Below are positions 17,998 through 27,021 of a DNA stretch of 64,000 bases, in pieces. Under the pieces are notes generated by a model. That model was not told the origin of the DNA and searched no databases. It saw only the letters and a program-made list of their open reading frames with translations. The position numbers and the translations under genes are program-made. The DNA lies in NCBI RefSeq assembly GCF_014651715.1, contig NZ_BMXK01000002.1, positions 186,001 to 250,000 of the forward strand, read 5' to 3'. How positions within the stretch are numbered: the stretch's first letter is position 1; every line of letters begins with the position of its first letter. The stretch is from Zhihengliuella salsuginis (GTDB lineage: Bacteria; Actinomycetota; Actinomycetes; Actinomycetales; Micrococcaceae).

Positions 17998-19068
17998 ATG
18001 AGTTCCAATGCGCAGGCACAGCACGGAGAGTACAAGGTCGTCGGCGGCAAGCTGGTCGTCGCCGACCTGATCGTCGCGGACGGCAGCATCGCCGAGGCCA
18101 ACATCAACGGCGACTTCTTCCTCGAGCCCGACGAGGCCCTCGACGACCTCAACGCCGCCCTGACGGGGCTGCCCGTCGACGCGGGGCACGGCACCATCCG
18201 CGACGCCGTCGTCCACGGCCTGCGCGACGGGGCGGAGATGATCGGTTTCGACGCCGCCGCCGTCGCGACGGCCGTCCGCCGGGCCCTCGGGCACGCGAGC
18301 ACGTGGGGTGACCACGAGTGGGAGATCCTGCCGCCGCGCGACCTGCCGATCGCCACCAACGTCGCCCTCGACGAGGTCATCACGCGCGACGTCGCCGCCG
18401 GGCGCCGGAGGCCGACCCTGCGGTTGTGGGACTGGTCGGAGCGCGCCGTCGTGATCGGCAGCTTCCAGTCGCTGCAGAACGAGGTCGACGCCGACGCCGC
18501 CGCCGCGCACGACGTGACCGTGATGCGCCGGATCTCCGGTGGCGGGGCCATGTTCATGGAGGCCGGCAACTGCATCACCTACTCGCTCTGCGTCCCGGTC
18601 TCCCTGGTGGACGGGATGAGCTTCGCCGACTCCTACCCGTTCCTCGACGCCTGGGTCATGGAGGCCCTGGCCGAGGTGGGCATCGACGCCCACTACAAGC
18701 CGCTGAACGACATCGCCACCGCGCACGGCAAGATCGGCGGGGCGGCGCAGAAGCGGCTGGCCAACGGGGGCCTGCTGCACCACGTCACCATGAGCTACGA
18801 CATCGACGCCGACAAGATGATGCAGGTGCTGCGCATCGGCCGCGAGAAGATCTCCGACAAGGGGATCGCGAGCGCGAAGAAGCGCGTCGACCCGCTCAAG
18901 CGCCAGGCCGGCCGCAGCCGGGCGGACATCTTCGAGGTCATGATGGGCGTGTTCGAGAAGCGCTACGGCGCCCGTCGCGGCGAGCTCGACGCGGACACGC
19001 TCGCTCGCGCCGAGGCGCTCGCGCAGGAGAAGTTCCTGACGGAGGAGTGGCTGCAGCGGGTGCCGTGA
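17998..19068 (+). CDS. Lipoate-protein ligase family protein, apparently circularly permuted
   Basis: The 356-residue product attaches or transfers lipoate (or a related acyl group) to carrier domains. The catalytic BPL/LplA domain lies at about residues 105-350, with RRISGGGAMFMEAGNCITYSL (about 177) and HGKIGGAAQKR (about 242), the latter bearing the conserved Lys. The first 95 residues (YKVVGGKLVVADLIV, INGDFFLEPDEALDDLNAALTG) look like the accessory domain that sits at the C-terminus of E. coli LplA or is the separate LplB of archaea. The order is therefore inverted. ATG at 17998 appears leaderless. Confidence 0.85.
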   Translation: MSSNAQAQHGEYKVVGGKLVVADLIVADGSIAEANINGDFFLEPDEALDDLNAALTGLPVDAGHGTIRDAVVHGLRDGAEMIGFDAAAVATAVRRALGHASTWGDHEWEILPPRDLPIATNVALDEVITRDVAAGRRRPTLRLWDWSERAVVIGSFQSLQNEVDADAAAAHDVTVMRRISGGGAMFMEAGNCITYSLCVPVSLVDGMSFADSYPFLDAWVMEALAEVGIDAHYKPLNDIATAHGKIGGAAQKRLANGGLLHHVTMSYDIDADKMMQVLRIGREKISDKGIASAKKRVDPLKRQAGRSRADIFEVMMGVFEKRYGARRGELDADTLARAEALAQEKFLTEEWLQRVP

Positions 19069-19076
19069 CTACGGGA

Positions 19077-19115
19077 ACGGCCGGCCGGGGCGAGTGGTTC
19101 GTCCCTGCCGGCCGT
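19077..19115. terminator. Terminator between lipoate ligase and pepN
   Basis: ACGGCCGGC (19077-19085) pairs with GCCGGCCGT (19107-19115), and the stem can extend with mismatches. It lies between convergent genes. Confidence 0.7.
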
Positions 19116-19132
19116 CGCCCGCGTGCAGCAGA

Positions 19133-21757
19133 TCAGCGCGCGGCCGCCTGCGCGGTCAACGTGCGCTCCAGCGTGTCCGTCTGCTCGAGTATGATGCGCC
19201 GCAGCGCCGCCGGGGCGTCGTGGTGCCGGTCCAGCCAGTCGCGGGCCGTGACCAGCACCGCGTGCGCGTCGACGCCGGCCGGAGCGACGTCCTGCGCGCC
19301 CGGGAACAGCCCTTGCACGGTGCGGGTGGCCAGCCCGATGCTCAGGCGGTCCCACAGGTCCTCGAGGGAGTCCCAGTACTCGGGGTAGAAGCCGTCGATC
19401 AGCTCGTGCGAGCCCAGCCGGAAGCCGGCCGCCGTCGCACTCAGCACGTCGTTCGACAGCATGTTCGAATCCTTGTCGCGGCCCGTCAACACGGCGCGGA
19501 AGGCGGCCGCCTTGACCTCCGGCTCCGGGCGCGCCGCCGAGGCGAGCGCGTGGCCGACGGTGGCGACGGCGCTCGGTGCGGCGCCGAGGGCCGCGTCGAT
19601 CCCCGCCTGGTCCGCGCGTCCGCGGGCGGCGCGGGCCTGCACCAGCGACCAGCGCAGCTGCTCGTCGACCTCCAGCCCCTCGAAGGCCAGGTCCCCGGTG
19701 AGCAGGCCGTCGACGGCCGTGTCCACGTCGCGCGAGACCGCCGCGGACCGGCCGAGGCGCGCCAGCGCGCGGGCGAACGCGAGCTGGTGGTCGGACCCCG
19801 GGTGCGCGGCGTGGGTCAGCCCCAGCACGGTGTCGGCCAGCCGGGCGAACGCCGCGTCGCGCGTCGTCGTCGGCGCGAACCGCGCCAGGGCCGACTCGGC
19901 CTGCTCGAGCAGCAGTTGCACGACGCCGACCTCGCCGACCCTCGGCGACATGCGGGCGACGGCGTCCGCGAACCTCGTCGCCGGCAGCGCCGCGTCGCGC
20001 ACCATGTTCCACAGTGCCGCCCACACCGTGGCCTGGGCCAGCGGCTCGTCGAGGTCGCCGAGCCGGGCCAGGAGCGTCTCCAGGCTGGCGGCGTCGAAGC
20101 GGACCTTCGCATACGTCAGGTCCTCGTCGTTCGGCAGCACGACGGCGGGACGCGGCTTCCCGACCAGTTGCGGCAGGTCCGCGCCGGCCCCGGCGAGCTC
20201 GACGGCGAAGCCGCCCGTGCGGGCCAGCCGGCCGCCGGCCAGGTCGAAGGTGCCGACGCGCACCACGTGCGGCCGCACCACGGGTTCGCCCGTGACGGGA
20301 TCGGAGGCCTCCTGGACGATCCTCGCGCCGGTGACCACGCCGTCGTCGTCCGTGGTCACGTCCACGCCGATCACGGGCACGCCGGCGGTCTTGAGCCAGG
20401 CGTCGGCCCAGCCGGACATGTCCCGGCCCGAGGACTCCTCCAGGACCGTCAGGAAGTCGGACAGGGTGGTGTTGCCGTAGGCGTGGCGCTCGAAGTAGCT
20501 GCGCGAGGCCGCGAAGAACGCGTCCTCGCCCACGTAGGCGGCCAGCTGCTTGAGCACGGAGGCGCCCTTGGCGTAGGTGATGCCGTCGAAGTTCTGCTTG
20601 GCGGCCTCCACGTCGGGGATGTCCGCGACGATCGGGTGCGTGGTCGGCAGCTGGTCCTGCACGTACGCCCAGGCCTTGCGGCGGTTGGCGAAGGTGACCC
20701 ACGGCTGGCCGAGGTCCGTGGCGCGGTCTACGGCGAACGTGCCCATGAAGTCCGCGAAGGACTCCTTGAGCCAGAGGTCGTCCCACCACTCCATGGTCAC
20801 CAGGTCGCCGAACCACATGTGCGCCATCTCGTGCAGCAGGGTGTTGGCGCGGCCCTCGTACTGGGCGGCCGTGGCGCGCGAGGTGAACACGTAGGCCTCG
20901 GTGAACGTGACCAGGCCCGGGTTCTCCATGGCGCCGAGGTTGTACTCCGGCACGAACGCCTGGTCGTACTTGCCCCACGGGTACGGGTACGCGAAGAGGC
21001 GGTGGAAGAGATCGAGGCCGCGCTTGGTGACGTCGAAGATCTGCTCGGGGTCGAAGGCGTCCGCGAGCGAGGCGCGGCACGTGGCGCCCAGCGGGATCGT
21101 CAGGCTCGAGCCGTCGTCCAGGGTCCCCGTCCACTCGTCGCTCACGTGGTGGTACGGCCCGGCGAGCAGTGCGGTGATGTAGGTGGACATCCGGCGGGTG
21201 CGCGCGAAATGCCAGGTCGCGGAGCCGTCGCCCTGGTCGTCGATGCGGACCGTGCCGCCGTTCGAGGCGACGTGCCAGGACGCGTCGGCGGTGATCTCGA
21301 CGTCGTAGGCGGCCTTGAGGTCCGGCTGCTCGAAGTTCGCGAAGACGCGCCGGGCGTCCGCCGGTTCGTACTGCGTGTAGAGGTAGGTGCGCCCGTCGGC
21401 CGGGTCGACGTAGCGGTGCAGGCCCTCGCCGCTTCGCGAGTAGAGGCCGCGGCCCGTGACGACGACGGTGTTCTCGGCCGCGAGGCCCGGCAGCTCGATG
21501 CGGTGCTCGCCGACGACCCGGGCGGTGTCCAGCTCCTCGCCGTTGAGGACGACGGAGTCGACGCCGCCGTGCAGGAAGTCGAGGAAGGTCGTGGCCCCGG
21601 GGGAGGCGGCCCGGAAGGTCAGGGTCGTGCGCGAGCCGAACGTCGTCGTCGACGGGTCCGCCGCCCGGGAGACGTCCAGCTCCAGCCGGTAGGCCAGGCC
21701 GGAGATGAGGTCGGCCCGCTCGGCCGCTTCGCTGCGCGTCAGATTCTTCGAGTCCAC
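19133..21757 (-). CDS. pepN: Aminopeptidase N (first copy)
   Basis: This 874-residue M1 metallopeptidase removes N-terminal residues from peptides in the cytoplasm. It has the exopeptidase motif GAMEN (in NLGAMENPGLVTF) and the zinc site HEMAHMWFGD (about residue 310) followed by KESFADF, which supplies the third ligand. The C-terminal ERAP1-like helical domain is complete. The start is GTG at 21757, 7 bases after the upstream permease stop, with no good ribosome binding site. A second, clearly different copy is at 54890-57448. Confidence 0.95.
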   Translation of the reverse strand: MDSKNLTRSEAAERADLISGLAYRLELDVSRAADPSTTTFGSRTTLTFRAASPGATTFLDFLHGGVDSVVLNGEELDTARVVGEHRIELPGLAAENTVVVTGRGLYSRSGEGLHRYVDPADGRTYLYTQYEPADARRVFANFEQPDLKAAYDVEITADASWHVASNGGTVRIDDQGDGSATWHFARTRRMSTYITALLAGPYHHVSDEWTGTLDDGSSLTIPLGATCRASLADAFDPEQIFDVTKRGLDLFHRLFAYPYPWGKYDQAFVPEYNLGAMENPGLVTFTEAYVFTSRATAAQYEGRANTLLHEMAHMWFGDLVTMEWWDDLWLKESFADFMGTFAVDRATDLGQPWVTFANRRKAWAYVQDQLPTTHPIVADIPDVEAAKQNFDGITYAKGASVLKQLAAYVGEDAFFAASRSYFERHAYGNTTLSDFLTVLEESSGRDMSGWADAWLKTAGVPVIGVDVTTDDDGVVTGARIVQEASDPVTGEPVVRPHVVRVGTFDLAGGRLARTGGFAVELAGAGADLPQLVGKPRPAVVLPNDEDLTYAKVRFDAASLETLLARLGDLDEPLAQATVWAALWNMVRDAALPATRFADAVARMSPRVGEVGVVQLLLEQAESALARFAPTTTRDAAFARLADTVLGLTHAAHPGSDHQLAFARALARLGRSAAVSRDVDTAVDGLLTGDLAFEGLEVDEQLRWSLVQARAARGRADQAGIDAALGAAPSAVATVGHALASAARPEPEVKAAAFRAVLTGRDKDSNMLSNDVLSATAAGFRLGSHELIDGFYPEYWDSLEDLWDRLSIGLATRTVQGLFPGAQDVAPAGVDAHAVLVTARDWLDRHHDAPAALRRIILEQTDTLERTLTAQAAAR

Positions 21758-21764
21758 ACGCTCA

Positions 21765-22820
21765 TTAGATCATGAAAGAACCGTTTGACAAGAGGTGTGC
21801 GACCGCGAGCCCGACGGCGGCGACCCAGGCCCAGGCCACCACCGCCGCACCCGTCGAGCGCCCCGCCGAGGCGAAGAGCGTGCGCAGGTCGATCGCGTAG
21901 CCCAGGCCCGCCAGCGCGGCCCCCAGCAGCAGCTCCTGTCCGATCCGCCCGGCCTCGAGCGCGGCGTCGGGCAGCCAGCCGGTGGTCCGCAACGCCACCA
22001 TCAGGCCGAAGCCGACCACGAAGAGCGGGAGGATCGGCGCGCGTGCACCCCCGGCGGCCGGCCCCCGCGCCCGCCGGGCGTGCCAGGCCCCCAGCGTCGC
22101 CACCGGCGCCAGGGCGAGCACGCGGACGAGCTTGACCACGACGGCGGCGGCCAGCGCCGTCGTGCCGGCCGTCTGGGCCGTGGCCACGACCTGGCCGACG
22201 TCGTGGACCGAGGCGCCCACCCAGTGGCCGAACGTCATGGGGGCCAGGCCGAGCCCTTCGTTCGCGAACGGCAGCAGGGCGATCGAGAGCGTGCCGCACA
22301 GGGTGACGAGCGCGATCGGCGTCGACGCGTCGCGCGCCGTGCCGCGCGCCTGGCCCATCGCCCCGATCGCGCTCGCGCCGCAGATCGAGAACCCGGCGGC
22401 GAGCAGCACGGGCTCGTCCCCGGGCAGGCGGAACAGCCGGGCGGTCAGCCACGTGCCGGCGAAGGCGAGCGCGACGGCGGCCAGGACGATCCCGACGCCC
22501 TGCAGCCGGAGGGCGGCGAGGTCCGCGGGGACCAGCTGCAGGCCGAGCAGCACGATCCCGGCGCGCATGAGGGTGCGCCCCGCCGCCGCGAGCCCCGGGG
22601 CGATGCGTGCGTCCAGCCGGCGCAGGGCGTGGGCGCGGCGGGCGGGGGAGCGCAGGAGGTGGCCGGCGACGGCGCCGCCGAGCACGCACAGCGTCATCAC
22701 CGGCAGGGCGCCGAGGGCCGCGTGCAGGCCGAAGCCGCACCCGACGACGACGGCCGCGGCGAGCAGGCCCGGGAGCAGCGGGCGCATGCGCGCCAGCGCT
22801 CCGGGTGGGCCTGCGCTCAC
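21765..22820 (-). CDS. YeiH family putative sulfate/anion exporter
   Basis: The 351-residue product is a hydrophobic protein with about ten membrane segments. It matches the YeiH (Cons_hypoth698) family by AGIVLLGLQL, the central FSICGASAIGAMGQ and HDVGQVVATAQ. The family is annotated as possible sulfate exporters, but this is weakly supported. I take GTG at 22820, 4 bases after the upstream stop; an ATG at 22787 would also leave an intact first membrane segment. It lies between the SDR fusion gene and pepN on the same strand. Confidence 0.85.
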   Translation of the reverse strand: MSAGPPGALARMRPLLPGLLAAAVVVGCGFGLHAALGALPVMTLCVLGGAVAGHLLRSPARRAHALRRLDARIAPGLAAAGRTLMRAGIVLLGLQLVPADLAALRLQGVGIVLAAVALAFAGTWLTARLFRLPGDEPVLLAAGFSICGASAIGAMGQARGTARDASTPIALVTLCGTLSIALLPFANEGLGLAPMTFGHWVGASVHDVGQVVATAQTAGTTALAAAVVVKLVRVLALAPVATLGAWHARRARGPAAGGARAPILPLFVVGFGLMVALRTTGWLPDAALEAGRIGQELLLGAALAGLGYAIDLRTLFASAGRSTGAAVVAWAWVAAVGLAVAHLLSNGSFMI

Positions 22821-22824
22821 CGGT

Positions 22825-24345
22825 TCACCACGGTGACGGTTTGTAGTCCTTGAGGAAGCAGCCGTAGAGATCCTGTCCCGCTTCGCCGGCCACGACCGGG
22901 TGGTAGACGCGGGCGGCGCCGTCGACGAGGTCCAGCGGGGCGTGCCAGCCATCGCCGGCGTGGCGCATCTTGTCGTCGTGGGGGCGCTCGTCGGTGATCC
23001 AGCCGGTGTCCACGGCGGTCATGAGGATCCCGTCGGCGGCCAGCATCTCCTCGGCGCTCGTGCGGGTGAGCATGTTCAGCCCGGCCTTGGCCATGTTGGT
23101 GTGCGGGTGCCCGGGTCCCTTGTACCGGCGCGAGAACTGGCCCTCCATGGCGGAGACGTTCACGATGTACTTCCTCCGGGCGTCCGAGGCGGCCATGGCA
23201 GGGCGCAGGCGGCTCGCCAGCAGGAAGGGTGCCGTCACGTTGCACAGTTGGACCTCGAGTAGCTCGAGGGGATCGACCTGGCCGAGGACCTGCGTCCAGC
23301 TGTTCTCGCCGCCGAGGTCCGGCACGAGTCCGCCGGCGTCGATCGCCGACCCGGCGGCGAGCTTCTCGAGGGAGGACGAACCGGCCGTCATGGCGAGCCG
23401 GGCGAGCTCGTCCGGGTCCATGGCCTCGGACGCCGTGAGCTCGGTGCCCGTCAGGTCGAAGGCCGCAGCGAGGGCCCGCGGGTGCGACTGCGGTGCGTGG
23501 CCGGTCCCGACGACTTCGGGACCGCCGCCCGCCGGCGTCAGCTCCCGCGGCAGCGGAGTCGACTCGTTCTCCACGAGGTGCCGATAGGCGCCGGCGGTCC
23601 GCCGCACCGTCTGGGCCGCGTTGTTGATCAGGAGGTCCAGAGGACCGGCAGCGGCGACCTCGTCGGCGAGGGCCACGACGCGGCCGGGATCGCGCAGGTC
23701 GATGCCGACGATCTTGAGCCGGTGCAGCCAGTCGGCGCTGTCTTCGACGGCGGCGAAGCGGCGGGCCGCGTCGTGGGGGAAGCGGGTCGTGATCGTCGTG
23801 TGGGCGCCGTCGCGCAGCAGGCGCAGGGCGATGTGCATGCCGATCTTGGCGCGGCCTCCCGTGAGCAGGGCGCGCCGCCCCGTCAGGTCGGTGCGGGCCT
23901 CGCGCCAGGAGCGGCCCTCGACGGCGCACTCCGGGCACAGCGCATGGTGGAAGGCGTCGACCTTCGTGAAGGAGCGCTTGCAGACGTAGCAGCCGCGCGG
24001 GCGCACGAAGTGGCCGTTCGACTCGCCGTCCGCCCCGGGGGAGAGCTGCAGGCCCAGGGTCTCGTCGTCGAGCCGGTCGCGCGAGCCGGTGGCCGTGCGT
24101 TCGACGGCGGCGCGGTCGGCGTCCTGCACCGCCTGGCGGGCCTGCGCCCGCCGGTAGCGCTTGACGGCTTTGAACATCCGGGCGGTGCCGTCGCGGACGG
24201 CCACGAAGCGTTCGTCGTCATTGCTGAGAGTGTGCACGGAGTCGAGCACGCGCAGGCAGACGGCCAGGTCGGATTCGGAGATCTCGGGCTCGGCGGAGCC
24301 GGGGTCTGCGACGGGGGCGGGGGCGTTCGGGGCGGTTTCGCTCAT
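22825..24345 (-). CDS. Zinc-ribbon/short-chain dehydrogenase fusion protein
   Basis: The 506-residue product has a helical N-terminal region (about 25-90), a zinc-ribbon-like motif with CYVC (119-122) and CPEC (137-140), and a C-terminal SDR domain. The cofactor motif is TGGRAKIG (162-169) and NNAAQT follows at 241. The SDR domain has a long insertion (about 255-355) before the active site. The active site has Ser398 but reads TNMAK at 416-420, so Thr416 replaces the catalytic Tyr; Tyr408 is nearby. The start codon is inside a 16-base inverted repeat. The substrate is unknown. Confidence 0.8.
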   Translation of the reverse strand: MSETAPNAPAPVADPGSAEPEISESDLAVCLRVLDSVHTLSNDDERFVAVRDGTARMFKAVKRYRRAQARQAVQDADRAAVERTATGSRDRLDDETLGLQLSPGADGESNGHFVRPRGCYVCKRSFTKVDAFHHALCPECAVEGRSWREARTDLTGRRALLTGGRAKIGMHIALRLLRDGAHTTITTRFPHDAARRFAAVEDSADWLHRLKIVGIDLRDPGRVVALADEVAAAGPLDLLINNAAQTVRRTAGAYRHLVENESTPLPRELTPAGGGPEVVGTGHAPQSHPRALAAAFDLTGTELTASEAMDPDELARLAMTAGSSSLEKLAAGSAIDAGGLVPDLGGENSWTQVLGQVDPLELLEVQLCNVTAPFLLASRLRPAMAASDARRKYIVNVSAMEGQFSRRYKGPGHPHTNMAKAGLNMLTRTSAEEMLAADGILMTAVDTGWITDERPHDDKMRHAGDGWHAPLDLVDGAARVYHPVVAGEAGQDLYGCFLKDYKPSPW

Positions 24346-24374
24346 GACGGTAGAACTTTACCGTCATGAGCGAA
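24337..24374 (-). promoter_or_regulatory. Inverted repeat covering the start codon of the SDR fusion gene
   Basis: A perfect 16-base inverted repeat (24337-24352 with 24359-24374, 6-base loop) lies in the short gap after glgC. On the minus-strand mRNA its second arm includes the ATG of the SDR gene. The hairpin could hide the start codon, end glgC transcription, or both. Confidence 0.65.
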
Positions 24375-24381
24375 CCGTCCC

Positions 24382-25650
24382 CTAAACGGCCTCTTCCGGG
24401 ACCTGCGCGTCGACGGGGACGGTCTGTCCCTTGCTGAGCACTGTCAGGCCGGAGTCGGTGACGAGGAATCCGCGCGCCCGGTCCAGGTCGTGGTCCACGC
24501 CGATCCGGGCTCCGGCGGGAACCACGGTGTTCTTGTCCAGGATGGCCCGGTGCACCACCGCGTCGGCGCCGATGTGGGCGTTGCCGAGGATGACGGACTC
24601 GGTGACCTTCGCCCCCGACAGGACGGTCGCGTCGCCGGAGAGGACGGAGTGCTCGACCGTTCCGCCGGAGACCACGACGCCGGCGGAGAGCAGCGAGTCG
24701 TGGGCTGTGCCGGGCGTGCCGTCCTTGCCGCGCACCAGCTTGGCAGGCGGCGAGGCGTTCTGCCGGGTGAAGATCGGCCACTCCTTGTTGTAGAGGTCGA
24801 AAGCCGGAACCGGAGCCAGCAGATCCATGTGGGCGTCGTAGTACGAGTCGAGCGAGCCGACGTCGCGCCAGTAGCGGACCCCCGTCGGCTGCTCGCCCGG
24901 GACCGGGTTCTTCGAGAAGTCGTAGACCGCGCAGTCGTTGCGGGAGACGAATTCGGGAATGATGTCCCCGCCCATGTCGTGGGCGGTGTTTTCTTTTTTG
25001 TTATCCGCCGTTAATGCTTCGATCAACGCGTCTTTGGTGAAAATGTAATTACCCATCGACGCCAGGAACATGGACGGGTCGTCTTCGAGGCCCGCGGTGG
25101 TCTCCGGTTTCTCAATGAAACCCGCAATCTTCTGCGGGTCGTCCTCATTGAGCTGGATGACCCCGAACTGGTTCGCCAGGTTCAACGGCTGGCGGACCGC
25201 GGCGACCGAGACGGAGACGCCCGCCTCGATGTGGGCGTCGAGCATCGCCGAGAAGTCCATGCGGTACACGTGGTCGGCGCCGACCACCAGCACGTAGTCC
25301 GGGTTCGCGTCGTGGATCAGGTTCAGCGACTGGAAGATCGCGTTCGCCGAGCCGAGGAACCACTGCTTGCCCAGCCGCTGCTGTGCGGGCACCGAGGCGA
25401 CGTAGTTGCCCAGATGGGTCGACATCCGCCACGTCTCGGAGATGTGCCGGTCGAGCGAATGCGACTTGTACTGGGTCAGGACCACGACCTGCCGGTACCC
25501 CGAGTTCACGACGTTCGAGAGCGCGAAATCGACGAGCCGGTACTCGCCGGCGAACGGGACCGCGGGCTTGGCCCGGTCCACTGTGAGCGGCATCAACCGC
25601 TTGCCTTCTCCACCGGCCAGAACAACGGCCAGGACCTTGCATTTCGGCAT
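24382..25650 (-). CDS. glgC: Glucose-1-phosphate adenylyltransferase GlgC
   Basis: GlgC makes ADP-glucose from ATP and glucose-1-phosphate, the donor for glycogen and maltose-1-phosphate. The 422-residue product begins with the nucleotidyltransferase motif [14 protein letters not shown] and has [15 protein letters not shown], then WYQGTADA-equivalent [11 protein letters not shown] and a left-handed beta-helix tail with repeats such as [15 protein letters not shown] choose ATG at 25650 because GGGAG precedes it and the protein then starts as in the family. It is divergent from glgM. Confidence 0.95.
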   Translation of the reverse strand: MPKCKVLAVVLAGGEGKRLMPLTVDRAKPAVPFAGEYRLVDFALSNVVNSGYRQVVVLTQYKSHSLDRHISETWRMSTHLGNYVASVPAQQRLGKQWFLGSANAIFQSLNLIHDANPDYVLVVGADHVYRMDFSAMLDAHIEAGVSVSVAAVRQPLNLANQFGVIQLNEDDPQKIAGFIEKPETTAGLEDDPSMFLASMGNYIFTKDALIEALTADNKKENTAHDMGGDIIPEFVSRNDCAVYDFSKNPVPGEQPTGVRYWRDVGSLDSYYDAHMDLLAPVPAFDLYNKEWPIFTRQNASPPAKLVRGKDGTPGTAHDSLLSAGVVVSGGTVEHSVLSGDATVLSGAKVTESVILGNAHIGADAVVHRAILDKNTVVPAGARIGVDHDLDRARGFLVTDSGLTVLSKGQTVPVDAQVPEEAV

Positions 25651-25702
25651 CGGCACTCCCTCATGTGGCGTTTGGCTGGGCCATTTAAGACCGAACCGCG
25701 TA

Positions 25703-25737
25703 GTACGTAGGGAAAACACTATGTGAGTTTCCCTGTA
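25703..25737. promoter_or_regulatory. Imperfect palindrome between glgC and glgM
   Basis: AGGGAAA (25709-25715) and TTTCCCT (25728-25734) form an inverted repeat, flanked by GTAC on both outer sides. It sits about 20 bases before the glgM start and 53 or more before glgC. It could bind a regulator of both genes. No known consensus is matched. Confidence 0.35.
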
Positions 25738-25742
25738 CCGGC

Positions 25743-25754
25743 TACGTTGTGTGT
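25743..25754 (+). promoter_or_regulatory. -10 element for a leaderless glgM start
   Basis: TACGTT (25743-25748) is followed by 6 bases and the GTG at 25755, with no ribosome binding site. Confidence 0.45.
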
Positions 25755-26966
25755 GTGCGAGTAGACATTGTTACCAAAGAATTCCCCCCGACCATTTACG
25801 GCGGCGCCGGTGTCCACGTCGCGGAGCTCTCCCGGGTGCTGGCCCCCCGTGCCGACATCCGCGTCCGCGCCTTCGGCGATCCGCGCCCCGACGACTTCCA
25901 CGGGGCGTCCGTCGCCAGCTACGCGACGCCGGAGAACCTCGCCGGGGCGAACGCCGCGGTCCAGACCCTGGGCACCGACCTGTCGATCCTCGGAGATCTG
26001 GAGGGGACCGACGTCGTGCACTCGCACACGTGGTACGCCAACATGGCCGGTCACCTCGGATCGCTCCTGCACGACGTCCCGCATGTGGTCAGCGCGCATT
26101 CGCTCGAGCCGCTGCGCCCGTGGAAGGCCGAGCAGCTCGGCGGGGGCTACGCCCTGAGCTCCTGGGCGGAGTCGACCGCATACCACGGCGCCGCCGCCAT
26201 CATCGCGGTCTCGGCCGGCATGCGCCAGGACATCCTGCAGGCCTACCCGGACGTCGATCCGGGCAGGGTCCACGTGGTGCACAACGGAGTCGACGTGGAC
26301 CTGTGGAGCCCGCGCGAGGAGACCGACGCGCTGGAGGAATTCGGGATCGACCCCCAGGCCCGCACCGTGGCGTTCGTCGGCCGGATCACCCGGCAGAAGG
26401 GGGTGCCCTACCTGCTCCGGGCCGCCGCCCTCCTGCCGGAGGACGTCCAACTGGTCCTCTGCGCCGGGGCCGCCGACACCCCCGAGCTCGCCGCCGAGGT
26501 CAACGAGCTCATCGCGGGTCTGCGCGCCGATCGCGGCAACATCGTCGTCATCGAGAAGATGCTCCCGCGGGAGCAGGTCATGCAGATCCTCACCCACGCG
26601 ACCGTCTTCGCGTGCCCGTCCATCTACGAGCCCCTCGGCATCGTCAACCTCGAGGCCATGGCCTGCGGCACCGCAGTCGTCGCGACCGCGACCGGGGGCA
26701 TCCCCGAGGTCGTCGCCGAAGGGGAGACGGGCTACCTCGTCCCCATCGAGCAGGCCGCGGACGGCACCGGGACCCCGCTCGACCAGGAGGTCTTCGTCGC
26801 CGACTTCGCCGCGGCCCTGAACCGGGCCCTCGCAGACCCCGAGCACGCCGACGCGCTGGGCGCCGCCGGACGCCGGCGCGCCGCCGACCACTTCTCCTGG
26901 GAGGCCATCGCCGAGCGCACCCTCGAGGTGTACCGGACCGCCGTGGCGTCCCACACCTCCCGGTAG
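25755..26966 (+). CDS. glgM: GT5-type glucosyltransferase GlgM/GlgA
   Basis: The 403-residue product is of the short actinobacterial GlgA type, about 400 residues, with [21 protein letters not shown] at the start and [29 protein letters not shown] as the donor-binding region. In mycobacteria this type (GlgM) makes alpha-maltose-1-phosphate from ADP-glucose and glucose-1-phosphate for alpha-glucan synthesis. Divergent pairing with glgC is the same as in mycobacteria. I choose GTG at 25755 over 25749 because RVDIVTKE matches the family start. Whether this is GlgM or a classical glycogen synthase is inferred. Confidence 0.88.
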   Translation: MRVDIVTKEFPPTIYGGAGVHVAELSRVLAPRADIRVRAFGDPRPDDFHGASVASYATPENLAGANAAVQTLGTDLSILGDLEGTDVVHSHTWYANMAGHLGSLLHDVPHVVSAHSLEPLRPWKAEQLGGGYALSSWAESTAYHGAAAIIAVSAGMRQDILQAYPDVDPGRVHVVHNGVDVDLWSPREETDALEEFGIDPQARTVAFVGRITRQKGVPYLLRAAALLPEDVQLVLCAGAADTPELAAEVNELIAGLRADRGNIVVIEKMLPREQVMQILTHATVFACPSIYEPLGIVNLEAMACGTAVVATATGGIPEVVAEGETGYLVPIEQAADGTGTPLDQEVFVADFAAALNRALADPEHADALGAAGRRRAADHFSWEAIAERTLEVYRTAVASHTSR

Positions 26967-27015
26967 CGCACGACGGCGGTGCGGGCACCCGGGTGCCCGC
27001 ACCGCCGTCGTGCGC
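26966..27015. terminator. Long palindromic terminator between glgM and acyl-CoA oxidase gene
   Basis: A perfect 50-base palindrome (two 25-base arms without spacer) lies between convergent genes; it begins within the glgM stop codon region. Confidence 0.9.
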
Positions 27016-27021
27016 CGGAGA

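Noticed and set aside
19094-21775. Open frame of nearly 900 codons opposite the first pepN
   Set aside because: Antisense shadow of an intact gene; the translation has no recognisable motif.
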